Shown: positions 22,161-33,962, counted from the first letter of the stretch. The stretch: DNA of 64,000 bases from Dryas octopetala (GCA_963921425.1 OY992837.1:20104630-20168629), one strand, 5' to 3'. Notes: generated by a model from the letters alone, not told the origin. Numbers and translations: made by a program.

Positions 22161-22464
22161 TGATTATTATATATGTATAATAATAATAACGTCCATTATA
22201 CATCAATAGCTAACACATTGTCTTCCAATGACATACTATTCAACACAAGGGCCATAGTAACTATAATCTTGAGAAATTCTATAATACATATCATTATCTT
22301 TTAAAGATTCATAACATGGCACTATGGCAGCACTAAAGGAAACAACCAACATATGCAAATTCAAAAACACAAGAAGAGACTGACACACTGACACCCAACA
22401 AATTGATGAGCTTGAATTAATGTTGAAAAATGATTCTTGAAGAGGTTGTTAAGCAATGACCCAC

Positions 22465-22762
22465 CTCGTCTTGAGCATTCTCAGCCACTCGCTCAAATGC
22501 TGTATAGGCTGAGTTGCTGCTACTTCCTTGATGAAAGACACATGGTCTGCAATCACCACCATATAATCAATTCCCAACCTCAAAACAGTGATATCAATAA
22601 GCAGTTCCAAAATTCCAAAGCCAACAGTGAGTGCTTTAGATTATACCAAGAGTGGAAGAGGAATAAGAGCAGCTTGGCCATGCTCTGTCGTGCCCAAGAA
22701 GCACAGTGGACAGAGCAGTGGCTCAAGGACCTCCGTACACCAATCCGCCCGCCAACTTTCAT
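22465..22762 (-). pseudogene. Duplicate of exons 1-2 of the 17.65-19.96 kb gene
   Basis: The minus strand starts ATG (22762) AAAGTTGGCGGGCGG, which has one G more than the parent (GTTGGCGGCGG), so the first exon is shifted out of frame. The exon 2 copy (about 22547-22465) reads HVSFIKEVAATQP and then IQHLSEWLRMLKTR, against PQHLTQLLRMLKTR in the parent. No counterpart of exons 3-11 follows: the duplicated block ends within intron 2. With a frameshift and no downstream exons it cannot make the protein. Confidence 0.75.
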
Positions 22763-23499
22763 TTCTGTGCTGTTGGGTCTCTGCTGCTGAGCTGTTCTGC
22801 TCTGCTTCGTCTTTGTTTATCTTGATCTTGTACCAAAATTCTCAACCAACATTAGATTGGGCCCGAAAATTGTAAAGTGACTACCAAAAACATGGGCCTC
22901 AGGCCCAGATGGATATTCAATGAGGTCAGGTTTGGCCTATTATGATTTGCATGTAAGGTGTTGCACAATTGGGATCGAGGAGGTGGGCTTCCAAATATAC
23001 CTAATTAATATTTGTTCAGTGCATGTAGCTCCTAAAACAATCTCCAAAGTTTCTGACAACATCCACTTCTTAAAAAAAGAGGTTTCTAATTTTGCATTCA
23101 TTAATTTAATTTTTTATTTTAAAACTTGAAAAAAAAAAATGAAAATGGTGGTTGTTTGGCCTCATTGCCTCCACGTGAAGGTTGCCTCTTTGATGGAGGC
23201 CAATCCCTAAGGAGATGCCTTTATTAGAGAGATGATGGTACATTCTTACCTTTTGATTTTTATTTTGATTTTTTGAAATTTTAAGATAGTAAAATAAATA
23301 AAGAGAAATTGAAATTTTTTGAACACTTTGAAAGCATAAGTTGCACATAGATGTATATAGAAGCTTTTTGCGAAAATAGCAAAACAAATGAGAGCTTGAG
23401 GTTGGAAATAAGGCCACAATGATTATTTGTTTTCTTTATTTATTATCAAATATGATAATGAGATAGGGAAATTCAAACTTGGTTATAGGGGTAAAAATT

Positions 23500-24006
23500 C
23501 TTAATCACTAGAGTTACAAGATCGGCCTTGTCATGAATTCGGATCAACTCGAGCTAGGCCAATAGATTAAAACCCTTGGCCTAACACGAATTCGATGTTC
23601 AAACTGTGCTTGGCTCGACCCACTTAAAGTCAAGTCAGACCGAGCCAAGCTAATTTGTAAACACATTGGGTTCGTGCCAAACTCAGACTAGCTCAATCCA
23701 TATGTTATACTTGAGTGAGCGTTCAAACACCCACTCAAGTGCCAACCACGTACACTTAAAACGGTTTGTATTTATGGTTAATAGTTATCTCAGGTGGCTT
23801 ATGATTTTGAAAATGAGTCTCCCCTAATAACCAACAATTCATAGTTAACATCTATAGAAAAATCAATATCGAGGATGGGATGCCATTGACTCTGCCAAAG
23901 AACACAAACCAATATTGCAATGAAAACATGCATACAATTTTTTCTTTTTTAATTGTTTTGTTGAGAAAATAGACTTTATTCATGGATGACAACCAAGATA
24001 GCCATC
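23500..24006. other. Spacer, no gene seen; left target-site duplication of the Copia element
   Basis: No exon or element ends that I can support between the duplicated block and the Copia element. The last five bases, 24002-24006 ccatc, are one copy of the Copia target-site duplication. Confidence 0.5.
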
Positions 24007-24475
24007 TGTTAGATATAAACCACAAGCATCAAGAAACCAATCTACAGTCAAGAAAAGACTAAACCAAATCAAACAGAAAATACATACAAGAAGCCATCGA
24101 TAAGCACAGCTAGTCTTCTCCTCTCTAATGTCTTCCTTAATAGCAGCTCAATATGGGACTGAGTTCTTGTGCAGAAGCGTGACAATGAGAGCAGGGACCA
24201 GTTCCTTTTATATGTGATGGTTAGATAAGAGTCCTCCCATAAAGGTGCAACTCATGCCTCTTATCTAAACATACACAGCTGTCAAAGAACACCTTAACCA
24301 TGTCCTATAAGGATTCAATTACCTTACTAATCAGGCCCTTTATGCTTATTGAATTAGAATCAAAAACCAATAAGGATATCCGGATTGACTTAGTATTGTT
24401 CTTTCTTGGACTGTAAGTTATGGAGCCTTGTAGAATCATAATCCATTAATGATAAGTTCATTAGGAAATCTTACA
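24007..24475 (-). repeat. 3' LTR of the Copia element
   Basis: 469 bp, same length as the 5' LTR at 29966-30434 and about 99% alike by eye. Plus-strand ends tgttagatat ... atcttaca. Confidence 0.95.
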
Positions 24476-24486
24476 TTCTCCCACTT
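24476..24486 (-). other. Polypurine tract of the Copia element
   Basis: Minus-strand aagtgggagaa lies directly against the TG of the 3' LTR, the position and composition expected for the plus-strand primer. Confidence 0.8.
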
Positions 24487-25052
24487 GAACTTATCACCAA
24501 TGTCTTACAATAACACCATAAAATACTGTCCAAAAATCCTTTGTGATCACTTAAACAATACAAGTCAAAAACCTGCAATGTGATTTGATCAACTACTGAT
24601 TTACAAGGAACCATAGGAAAGTCTTGCAGTACAGAAAAGGCAAGTATCCTATGACCACCATGGAAAATCGAGTAATGTCACTAACCACCTGTATGAACAT
24701 GAAACAATGTGTTGATCCTTAGTGATTCAATACTTGAAAACACATCAGTCCACTTTAACGATTCAGAAGAATCTTCTTGAAATGCTTTAATAAAGCCTGT
24801 TAGTCTTAAAAGAGACTATATTCCATAACCATTACTTAATAATAATAAGTTGTATTAAAACCACAATGTGAAAACAGAGACAACAGAAATATTTGAAAAA
24901 TAATCGAGACCAAAACAGTAAGTTGACTAATGATGTTGTAACTGTAAATGCACTTAACATCACTTCTATAAGTTCCAACTAACCAATGAGTTTATAAACC
25001 AAGGCTCGAAAATTATCAAAAACAATGTTTGAAAATAAATAACAAACTCCCA
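24487..25052. other. Copia 3' untranslated region, no gene seen
   Basis: Non-coding stretch between the end of pol and the polypurine tract. Confidence 0.6.
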
Positions 25053-28000
25053 CTAGGCTACAGCATCAAAAGATTCTAAGACTCCCATTCTAGAAACATG
25101 TTCTTTGAAAACTCCTATAGGCATGGCTTTAGTAAACGAATCTGCCAACATGTTGTGAGTGTCAATATTTTCCACATGAATCTCTCCATCTCTGACCTTA
25201 TCTCTTAGCCAAAAAAACTTAGGATCAATATGTCTTGACTTAGTTGACCTTCTGTTATTCTTGGCAAAGAAAACTGCAGCTTCATTATCACAATAAAGTG
25301 TCATTGGGTTTGCTGTAGAATCCATCACTTCAGCTGCTTGGATAAAATTTCTCAACCAGACTGCTTGAGTTCCAGCTTCATAAAGTGCTACAAACTCTGC
25401 CTGCATAGTTGAGGTTGTTGTTAGAGTTTGTTTTCCACTTCTTCATGTTATTGCCCCACCTGCTAACATAAATAAGTACCCAGAAGTTGATTTCCCCTCT
25501 TCTTTACTTCTAGCAAAGTCAGAATCCGAGTAGCCAATCACTTCTAGATGACTTGTTCTCTTATAAACTAGCATATAGTCTTTGGTTTTCTGCAGGTATC
25601 TCAGCACTTTCTTGCCTGCACTCCAGTGTACCAAACCAGGATTTGTTTGATATCTGCCTAAGATTCCCACTGCATAACTAAGGTCTGGTCTAGTACAGAC
25701 CATCGCATACATCAAACTGCCTTCTAAGGAAGCATAAGGCTTATCTTTCATTTTGTCTTTCTCCAAATTGTTTCTAGGACATTGACCTTTATGAAACATG
25801 TCACCTTTCTGCATTGGTACTTCTCCAGGTGAGCAATCTGCCATAGAAAATCTTTTCAACACCCTGTCAATATAATTTCTTTGTGACAAGCCTAAAAGAC
25901 CCTTTTCTCTATCTCTTCTAATTTCAATACCAAGTACAAAACCAGCCTCTCCCAAATCTTTCATTTCAAATTCCTTAGACAGAAAACCTTTGGTTTCTAT
26001 GAGTAAGTTCAAGTCACTGCTAGCCAACAAGATATCATCCACATATAAGACTAAGAAGATAAATCTGCTCCCACTTACTTTAAGATAGATACATTCATCA
26101 AGTTTATTCTCTGTAAATCCAAAAGATGTAATAACAGCATCGAATTTGAGGTACCATTGCCTAGAAGCCTGCTTCAGTCCATAAATGGACTTTTGGACTT
26201 TACAAACTTGGTTCTCACAGCCTGGAGTTATAAAACCCTCAGGTTGTGTCATGTAAATGTCTTCCTTTAGATTTCCATTAAGGAAAGCAATCTTTACATC
26301 CATTTGATGCAACTCAAGATTGAAATAGGCTACCAAAGCCATGATAACTCTAAAGGAGTCCTTAGTAGAGACTGGTGAGAATGTCTCGTTATAGTCATTG
26401 CCATATTTTTGTGTGAACCCTTTCGCTACTAACCTAGCCTTATGTCTTTCGATTTTCCCATCTGCACCCCTTTTGGTTTTGAACACCCATTTGCAGCCTA
26501 TAGGTTTCGAGCCTTCAGGTAGATCAACCAACTCCCAGACTGAATTGTTACTCATTGACTGAAGTTCTAACTGCATAGCTTCCAGCCAACTGCTTGCATT
26601 AACACTATTTACAGCTTCCTTGTAAGTTAGAGGGTCATTCTCATCTTCCCCAATGTTGTAATCTGTTTCCTGCAAGTAAACAACATAGTCTTCAGAAATT
26701 GCAGGCTTCTTTTGTCTTTGAGATTGTCTCCTAGGTATAACATCTGCAACTTGATCAATATGAGCATTGGCAAGTTGAGGTCCTTGGTCACCTTGGTTCT
26801 GAATGTTAGTTATTTCAAGATTTTCAAGATTTTCACCTTGAGCTTGAAATAAAAAGGATTGATCCGAGATGGTCAAGGGGTCAAAAGCTGAACTGGGGGC
26901 AGTGTTTGGCTCTTTTACAGCTTCTTCTATCATTTCTTCAAGAAAAGAGTCCAGATTTTCCTCACTTTGCCGTGGCTCACCCTCCTCAATAAATTTAGCT
27001 TTGTTGGTTTCCAAGATTCTGGTATGGTGATGAGGGCAATATAACTTATAACCTTTTGATTTGTCTGGAAAACCAATAAAATAACCACTGACAGTCTTAG
27101 GATCCAACTTACCAAGTTGAGGATTATAAACCTTTGCCTCTGCTTGACAGCCCCAAACAAGCAAATGCATTAAACTAGGTCTCTTGGTAGTCCAAAGTTC
27201 ATATGGTGTCTTAGGGACAGATTTGCTAGGCACTCGATTGCATATATAGTTTGCAGTCTTCAATGCTTCCCCCCATAAAAATTTAGGCAAAGTGCAGCCA
27301 CTCATCATGCTTCTCACCATGTTAAGTAAGGTTCGATTCTTCCTTTCAGCAACACCATTCTGCTGTGGGGTTCCAGGAGTGGTGTATTGGGCTATAATTC
27401 CACAAGATTCAAGATAAAGTGCAAATTGACCTTTGTTTTGACCCTTTTCATCATATCTGCCATAGAACTCCCCCCCACGATCTGACATCACTACCTTAAT
27501 TGTCTTTTCTAGTTGGTGTTCTACCTCAGTTTTAAAAATTTTAAAAAATTCAAGTGCTTGTGATTTTTCTGAAATTAGGTAGATAAAGCAGTATCTTGAG
27601 TAATCATCAATGAAAGTAATGAAATACTTGTTTCCACAGATTGTTTGAACAGGGAAAGAGCCACAAATGTCAGTGTGAATGATTTCTAAGGTTTGTGCAC
27701 TTCTAGTTGAGTCTTTCTTACTGGTGTTAGTCATTTTGCCTTTAATACATTCTACACAGGTTTGGAAATCGTTGAAGTCAAGGGTTGGCAGTAGGTTGTC
27801 TTGGACTAGTTTTTGCAATCTCACTTGTGAAATGTGGCCTAAACGTTTATGCCAGAGCATGGATGAATTAATATTGAACTTATTTCTCTTAGTTCCTACA
27901 TTGTTTTCAACCAAGAAAGTTTCATTCAAGTAAGAACATTGCAATTTCCAATAATCATCCTCAAGCACAGCACAACCAATATAAATAGAATTTTCAAACA

Positions 28001-28523
28001 AGGAAAATTTATTAATATCAATACTTGAAGTCAAACCACACTTAATCAATTTCGAAAGTGAAACTAAATTCCTCCTTATAGAAGGCACAACTAAGACATT
28101 TTCTAATTCCAAAATGAAACCTACTTCCAACCTAAGCCTAATGGTTCCTATAGCTTGTACTTCTACTGGTGCTCCATTGCCAACGCAGAGCCTTGATTCT
28201 TCTTTACTTGGGATTCTCCTTCTTTCCAGCCCCTGCAAAGAATTGGCAATGTGCACAGGTGAGGCAGTGTCTATCCACCAAGAAAAAACAGGTATGTTAA
28301 CTAAATTGGATTCTAGGATAGTGTAAATATCTATGTCTTTCTTAGCTTTCCACTTCTTGTACTTGTTACAGTTCCTCTTCATGTGACCCTCTTGATTACA
28401 AAAAAAAGCATTTAAAAACTGTGGTTTCGTTGACTCTAAGGTTCTGTGGAGTAGGATTGTTAAAGTTGGAGACTTTGGCAGTATGATTGGTGTTTTGATC
28501 TTGCTTAGGTCCAAGTTTTGCAC
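25053..28523 (-). pseudogene. Copia pol: protease, integrase, reverse transcriptase, RNase H
   Basis: The reading frame enters from the gag zinc knuckle and runs from 28523. Protease: [13 protein letters not shown] at about 28270 (the usual Asp-Thr/Ser-Gly is DTA here). Integrase: [17 protein letters not shown] zinc site, then the catalytic triad in [15 protein letters not shown] and [10 protein letters not shown]. Reverse transcriptase: [34 protein letters not shown] and the catalytic YVDDILLAS at about 26034-26045. RNase H: SDSDFA, then CDNEAAV and SRHIDPKFF, ending at 25053. A TGA (25443-25445) interrupts RNase H where a Trp codon is expected; the frame is unchanged on either side. These enzymes copy and integrate the element; here the lesions make them inactive. 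Confidence 0.92.
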
Positions 28524-29170
28524 TTTTGTTTGAACTCCTTTTGGAATTTGGGTTCACCATTAGATTAACAGTGTGCTCATTCTCCTTTTTCAGCCTTTCT
28601 TCCTCCAGAACACAGTAACCAATCAGCTCATTCACTGTCCACTTATCCCTTTGAGTATTATAAGTATGTTGGATCTGACCATACTTAGGAGGTAAGGCAT
28701 TCAGTGCAGTCCACACCAAATAGCCATCAGAAATCGGCATGTCTAAGCTTGTCAGTCTAGCAGCTACATCAACCATCTTCATAATGAATTCCCTAACACT
28801 TCCAGCACCATCAAACTTCATGTTAGTGAACATATGCAAAAGGTTCCCAGTCTCTGCCTTGTCAGATTCCATAAACTTTTCAGTAATGGATTGCATAAAA
28901 TCTTTAGCAACCTCAGATTCTGAAATACCTCCTCTAATAGTTTCACTCATGGTTCTTTTCATTATAAGTAAAGACATTCTATTTGATCTCTGCCATTTCT
29001 CAAATTTGACTTTCAGCTCTGGAGCACTATCTTCAGCTATCAAGGGGCAGTCTTCCCTTAAGGCTAAATCCATCTCAGAGAGGCCTAGATAGATCTCAAG
29101 ATCTTATTTCCATTTCTTAAAGTTTGTACCATTGAGTGGTTCTATATTAGCAAAGTTAAAAACAGATGCT
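28396..29170 (-). pseudogene. Copia gag (UBN2/RVT-gag type) with CCHC knuckle broken by a frameshift
   Basis: On the minus strand the frame reads ANIEPLNGTNFKKWK, a TAA (29104-29106) where Gln is expected, then DLEIYLGLSEMDLALRED and on to EFIMKMVDVAARLTSLDMP and the KSAKLGP basic region. No ATG stands ahead of the first block. The zinc knuckle (CFFC, GHM, NC) is split: a run of eight T (plus-strand A8, 28400-28407) where seven keep the frame, so gag ends at KCFFL-stop and the rest of the knuckle lies in the pol frame. Gag normally forms the particle and binds RNA. Confidence 0.9.
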
Positions 29171-29947
29171 GCAGAAAAGTGAAAACCAAGTTTAATGATC
29201 TTGAAATCGAAAACCAACCAAAGAAAATCCCATATTTTCCTTAAAACTGTCATTGAGTCTCACCTTTGGGCAGAGAACACAAAGAAATAGAAAAACCATA
29301 TAACCAGTTCCAACACAACATGTCTGTCATCATAAAACTTTCAACACCTTTAGGCAGTAGCAAAGATTTATAAAGTAAATACATATTTTGCCTTAACTGT
29401 AATATGCTAATTATATTCTTAATCAAGTAAATGTTTAAACCTCCTTTGAGAGAACCATTTATTTAATCAAGAATAAATTACAATCTGATCTTTATTCTTT
29501 AATCTAGAAATTTTAATAAAATTATTACTTTGGTAAAACAAATTATTAAATTTCTAGATTTGTTCTAAGATCACATAATTTGCCTTGAGTTACAAAACTT
29601 TATTTTGAACCTGAAAACGTGTCTGATAGATTGCTGAAACTTAAAGACAATAATAAGCATATGAAAACCAGTCAACAATCAAAATCTACTAGAGATTGTA
29701 AAGCAAGAATCACATATATTAATATTGCACATACAGAACTAAAGCATCAAGATTCCCAGAATCGAAGAGTAATATCACAGTTCCAATATTATGCATATCA
29801 ATTCCATATAATCAAAAGTTCTAGCAATTCAAGACTAATATAATATTAAGTTCAAATATTTACTTTACGCAGCAGTGAGGCATCTTTCAAGTATATGCAT
29901 GTTAGATTAATCATAAGAAAAAACTAGATGATTTCAGAATGTTTGTG

Positions 29948-29963
29948 TGGTGCTCTGATACCA
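29948..29963 (-). promoter_or_regulatory. Primer binding site (initiator tRNA-Met)
   Basis: Minus-strand tttggtatcagagcacc begins two to three bases inside the 5' LTR edge; TGGTATCAGAGC matches the 3' end of plant initiator tRNA-Met. Confidence 0.9.
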
Positions 29964-29965
29964 AA

Positions 29966-30434
29966 TATTAGATATAAACCACAAGCATCAAGAAACCAAT
30001 CTACAGTCAAGAAAAGACTAAACCAAATCAAACAGAAAATACATACAAGAAGTCATCGATAAGCACAGCTAGTCTTCTCCTCTCTAATGTCTTCCTTAAT
30101 AGCAGCTCAATATGGGACTGAGTGCTTGTGCAGAAGCGTGACAATGAGAGCAGGGACCAGTTCCTTTTATATATGATGGTTAGATAAGAGTCCTCCCATA
30201 AAGGTGCAACTCATGCCTCTTATCTAAACATACACAGCTGTCAAAGAACACCTTAACCATGTCCTATAAGGATTCAATTACCTTACTAATCAGGCCCTTT
30301 ATGCTTATTGAATTAGAATCAAAAACCAATAAGGATATCCGGATTGACTTAGTATTGTTCTTTCTTGGACTGTAAGTTATGGAGCCTTGTAGAATCCTAA
30401 TCCATTAATGATAAGTTCATTAGGAAATCTTACA
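29966..30434 (-). repeat. 5' LTR of the Copia element
   Basis: 469 bp. Contains the promoter and RNA start on the minus strand. Differences from the 3' LTR seen include g/a at the second base, c/t in the gaagccatcgat phrase, g/a in ttatatgtgatgg, and a/c in aatcataatcc. Confidence 0.95.
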
Positions 30435-30439
30435 CCATC

Positions 30440-32276
30440 TTCAATCCGTAGACATAAATAAGAAACAAAGAGGCATGGTGAGGATGCATAGACAACACAA
30501 GCCTCAAAAGGGAGTTGTGGAGGACATGAAATTCTAAAACAAGAAGAAAGAGACATGGTGAGGATGTGGGTCTGTTAGGTCAGGGTTCAAATGTGGTGTA
30601 AAGGATTGGGCCAAACAAGTGCATGTCTTACAACTTTTGGTGAAATGGATGTTCCCAAATCCCAATGCATAGTTCAAGTTGGTATGGTTTCATTTTTCCT
30701 TTTTTGGTTGGAGGTATGGTTTCATTTTTCCTTTTTGAAAAAATGAACTTTAACTTGAACTGAACTAGCTCAGTACAAGAGGGAAAGTCAAAAAGTGAAG
30801 GTGGGAGATGATCTGCAACAACTGGTCGGGTGGCAGGCTCACGGGAACCACAATACTTTATGGCTGGGTTGCATGTAATCTAGTGGTCGTAGTCCACATG
30901 TGGTGCTTGGAGAGTTGGAGGTTGGCTGGAGTAAAAAGACGCTTAGGAGTTGCCACCTTAGGGGTATTTGGGTTCAACTCAAAAGTATAAAATGAGTTGC
31001 AAACTTTAATATATTAAAATGCGTTGAACTGCAACACATACTGGGCTTGCTCTTAGGAGGACAGTTACCAAGTACCAATTGCTCGTGTTCGGGAAATTCT
31101 AAACGAACCCATATTTTTCTTTTCAAATCCTAAAATTTTTTTTCTCTCCAAATGTTTCATTCACCCTTAAATAGTTAAAAAATCAAATATAATAAGTAAT
31201 GCTCTAGTTTCGATTGATTTTTGGTTAGATGCTCTAGTTTCCTTTATGGTATCATAGCCAAGTTCACCCACGTGTATTAGATTGAGTGGCTACACATTTT
31301 GCACGTCATCCGATATGAGTTATCCATGTGTGTGACTTATAAGTAATGCCACATGTGAAGAGTTGTGTGAGAATGTAGAGCATGTTTTGTATAAGTGTTT
31401 ATAAGGGTCTTAGGTCTCTCCGGCCCTCCTATTGCTAATTAGCTTTGAGTTGAATACTCATTATGTGACGTCACTTAATCTAAACACGTGTATATTAAAT
31501 AGCATGGAGTACGCTCGGATGACCACTCAGCCTAACATATGGGTGAACTCTCTGTCTCTCTGTGTAAGAGCAGAGGTTTGCAGAGGTTTTAGAATTTTTT
31601 TCTTCCATTAATAATTATCGGTAAAGATGGAAAGTTAGGCGGATCGATCGAAACTTCTTTTTCAAGGTTTGAAAAGGAAAAATGAGATTCCCCCTCACGT
31701 TCATCTGGAGATTGAAGTACTCCAAGACAACCACAAACAACCATATGTAATGACTTGGGTGGTTCCTATAACTCTTCCGATTGAAGATCCAACGCGAGCA
31801 AACTTCCTGAGACAACTACTAGCAGGGTTGCGCCCAAAAGAAGAGCACGAAGGACGAATAAAAGAGAGTCAACACAAAATCTGCTCATAGCAGTCACATA
31901 TAGGAGAGATCGATTTCGCTCAAATAATTAAAGATGAGATCAACACCATTTTTTTTGGCCAGGGAGATCAACACCATAAATAATCGTAACAAGAACTATC
32001 ACCCGATATTACACACTAAGCACCGACCAAATCTACAACTTTTGAATTTGAGGGTGGGACCATGTATGATTATAGTTAAACTTTGAAATTGTCAATCAGG
32101 ATCTTGCATTTAAACATGATTCCATCGAATAAATTATTGTATTTGAAAGTATAATGCTAAAAGAACATTAAACTAAAGCTACGTTGATTACCCATGTAAG
32201 GATAATAGTGATAAAAATTAATATATGTTCACAACAATGTTTATAGTCAAATAGTACGTCAAATTCTTTACCAAAA
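30440..32276. other. Intergenic, no gene supported; TRIM-like primer-site trace
   Basis: A short open frame at 31669-31890 (HVHLEIEVLQDNHKQPY...) has no recognisable family. At 31247-31259 tggtatcatagcc resembles a retrotransposon primer-binding site, preceded by two copies of tgctctagtttc (31199, 31229). I could not find flanking LTRs. Two purine phrases (agagacatggtgaggatg / agaggcatggtgaggatg) repeat at 30470 and 30549. Confidence 0.4.
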
Positions 32277-33003
32277 AGCCAAAAATAAAAATAAATAAAC
32301 CACATTAATTACCGAGGCAGAGGCTTTTCTTCCAAAACCTCATGTTGCATGCATACAGCGACCTTAACGACTCAACCCCACACTAACTTAATTTGCTACA
32401 TTTACCAGAAAAAGAAAAAGAAAAAAAAAAAAAAAGGTTTCTTCCTGACTCCCTAAACTCGTAGTCCCCATCAATTAATGTCGACCTACCAAGAAATAGT
32501 TCTTGGTGGTGCCACTAAATTAGGGTTCCAAATCAATAATTCAACTAGATTTTTTTTTTTTACGATCCAGATATGGAAGGGGACCGGGTGAGCAAACTTT
32601 AATGATTTAGTGGCAGAGTTGCTGGAAATTGATTACTGCGAGTTAGTGTGGGGTTGAGCCATTGAGGTCGCTGTATGCATGCAACATGAGGTTTTGGAAG
32701 AAAAGCCTCTGCCTCTGTAATTAATATGGTTTATTTATTTTTATTTTTGGCTTTCAATTTCCAGCAACTCTGCCACTAAATCATTAAAGTTTGCTCACCC
32801 GGCCCCCTTCCATGTCTGGATCGTAAAAAAAAAAATCTCAGTTGAATTATTGATTTGGAGCCCTAATTTAGTGGCACCACCAAGAACTATTTCTTGGTAG
32901 GTCGACATTAATTGATGGGGACTACGAGTCTAGGGAGTCAGGAAGAAACCTTTTTTTTTTTTTTTTCTTTTTCTTTTTCTGGTAAATGTAGTAAATTAGT
33001 AAG
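32277..33003. repeat. Permuted inverted duplication, order A-B-A'-B'
   Basis: Block A (32277-32390, gccaaaaataaaaataaata ... ccacactaact) is inverted at A' (32640-32753, agttagtgtggggttgag ... tttttggc). Block B (32391-32632, ctacatttaccagaaaaag ... ttgctggaaattg) is inverted at B' (32756-33003, caatttccagcaactctgcc ... ctggtaaatgtag). A simple inverted repeat would read A-B-B'-A'; here the second copy is circularly permuted. Similarity is high (few visible differences, mostly in the poly-A and poly-T tracts). No protein is encoded. Confidence 0.88.
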
Positions 33004-33183
33004 ATCATGATAACTTTAGTTGTTTAAAATAAATAAAATTCCGCATACACCTAAATCATTGAATGCATTAATATTGCATTCATCTATTTACCAAAAAGAA
33101 AAAAACATGAACCATGCTTGTCTCGTACTGCAATGCATTTTATCCAGTGTCTTTCACTTTTAATTTAATGGCCAAAGTTCATT

Positions 33184-33470
33184 TTTGATCCATGTAGTTT
33201 TAATTGTTATGATTTTAGTCATGCAATTTATAAATTGTTGCAATTCAAGGACATCTTTGCATTTTTATTCATCAAATCGTCAAATTTATTGTGATTTTGG
33301 TCATGTACTTTACAAACTATTTCGATTTTGGTCATGTACTTTACATACCATTAGTGATTCAATGACTAATTTAATGAATTAATTAACAAAAATGCTAACG
33401 TGTCATTGAATTGCAACAATTTGTAAACTTCAAGACTAAAATCATAACAATTGAAACTACATGGATCAAA
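33184..33470. mobile_element. MITE with long inverted ends
   Basis: Left end tttgatccatgtagttttaa ... gttgcaattcaa (33184-33249) is inverted at 33405-33470 (ttgaattgcaacaatttgta ... catggatcaaa). Internally gattttggtcatgtacttta is repeated in tandem (33294 and 33324). Non-coding; superfamily unclear, target duplication not resolved. Confidence 0.75.
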
Positions 33471-33646
33471 GTGACTTGGATCAAACTAAAATCATAACGT
33501 AATTATAGAGAATGAACTGTTGGAACTTGGAAGGGCTGGAGCTAAGGAGAGTCAGGCGTGACGGCTTCGGGCCTCCAAATATATATATATATATATATAT
33601 GATCAGGCCCCTACAGGTATTGGATCCCACATTTAAGCTTATTTGT

Positions 33647-33962
33647 GGGATCCCTCATGAGGCCCACTCCATATTGTATTTCAATAATCGAAACCGTCTA
33701 CTTTTTTGGTCTCCATTGAAGAATCGTGCTTGCAAAAAATTAGGTTAATCAGAGAACCATTTAACTGTTGATTAAATGATCACCATTTCAAATATTTATC
33801 GAAAATATTTTGTTCGTCTATTTATTTTGATCAAAGTTTGATAGCTTAATAGTTTCCGATTTGTTTAATTTTTTGCAAGAATGATATTTGAATATAGACT
33901 TAAAAAATAGACGATTTTGATCATTGAAATAAAATGTGAGGTGGACTCCACATTGGGATCCC
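33647..33962. mobile_element. MITE with gggatccc ends
   Basis: 316 bp starting and ending gggatccc. The arms pair over about 60 bp (ccactccatattgtatttcaat against attgaaataaaatgtgaggtgg). An imperfect (TA)n tract lies just to its left (33575-33600). Target duplication not resolved. Confidence 0.7.

Larger units (their letters stand above)
19321..23500. repeat. Tandem segmental duplication (two diverged copies)
   Basis: 19340-20110 matches 22170-22900, including exons 1-2 of the minus-strand gene. 21220-21540 matches 23140-23500. Examples are catcaatagctaa.acattg with gacatactattcaacacaag, and ttatttattatcaaat.tgataatga. The left copy is about 0.8 kb longer because AT-rich MITE-like DNA (20283-20830) and more spacer lie in it. 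Divergence is visible by eye (many substitutions and small gaps), so the duplication is not recent. Confidence 0.82.
24007..30434 (-). mobile_element. Complete Copia LTR retrotransposon, minus orientation, recently inserted, coding broken
   Basis: Two 469-bp LTRs (24007-24475 and 29966-30434) flank a gag-pol region read on the minus strand. LTRs begin and end TG..CA on the coding strand (one end carries a single change, TATTA for TGTTA in plus orientation) and differ at only about five visible positions, so insertion was recent. The 5-bp target duplication CCATC is perfect (24002-24006 and 30435-30439). A primer binding site complementary to initiator tRNA-Met (TGGTATCAGAGC) adjoins the 5' LTR and a polypurine tract adjoins the 3' LTR. 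Domain order gag-protease-integrase-RT-RNase H is that of Copia. Four visible coding lesions mean it cannot make its own proteins. Confidence 0.95.

Noticed and set aside
31669-31890. 73-codon frame (HVHLEIEVLQDNHKQPY)
   Set aside because: Some protein-like composition but no recognisable family, splice partner or leader; not supported.
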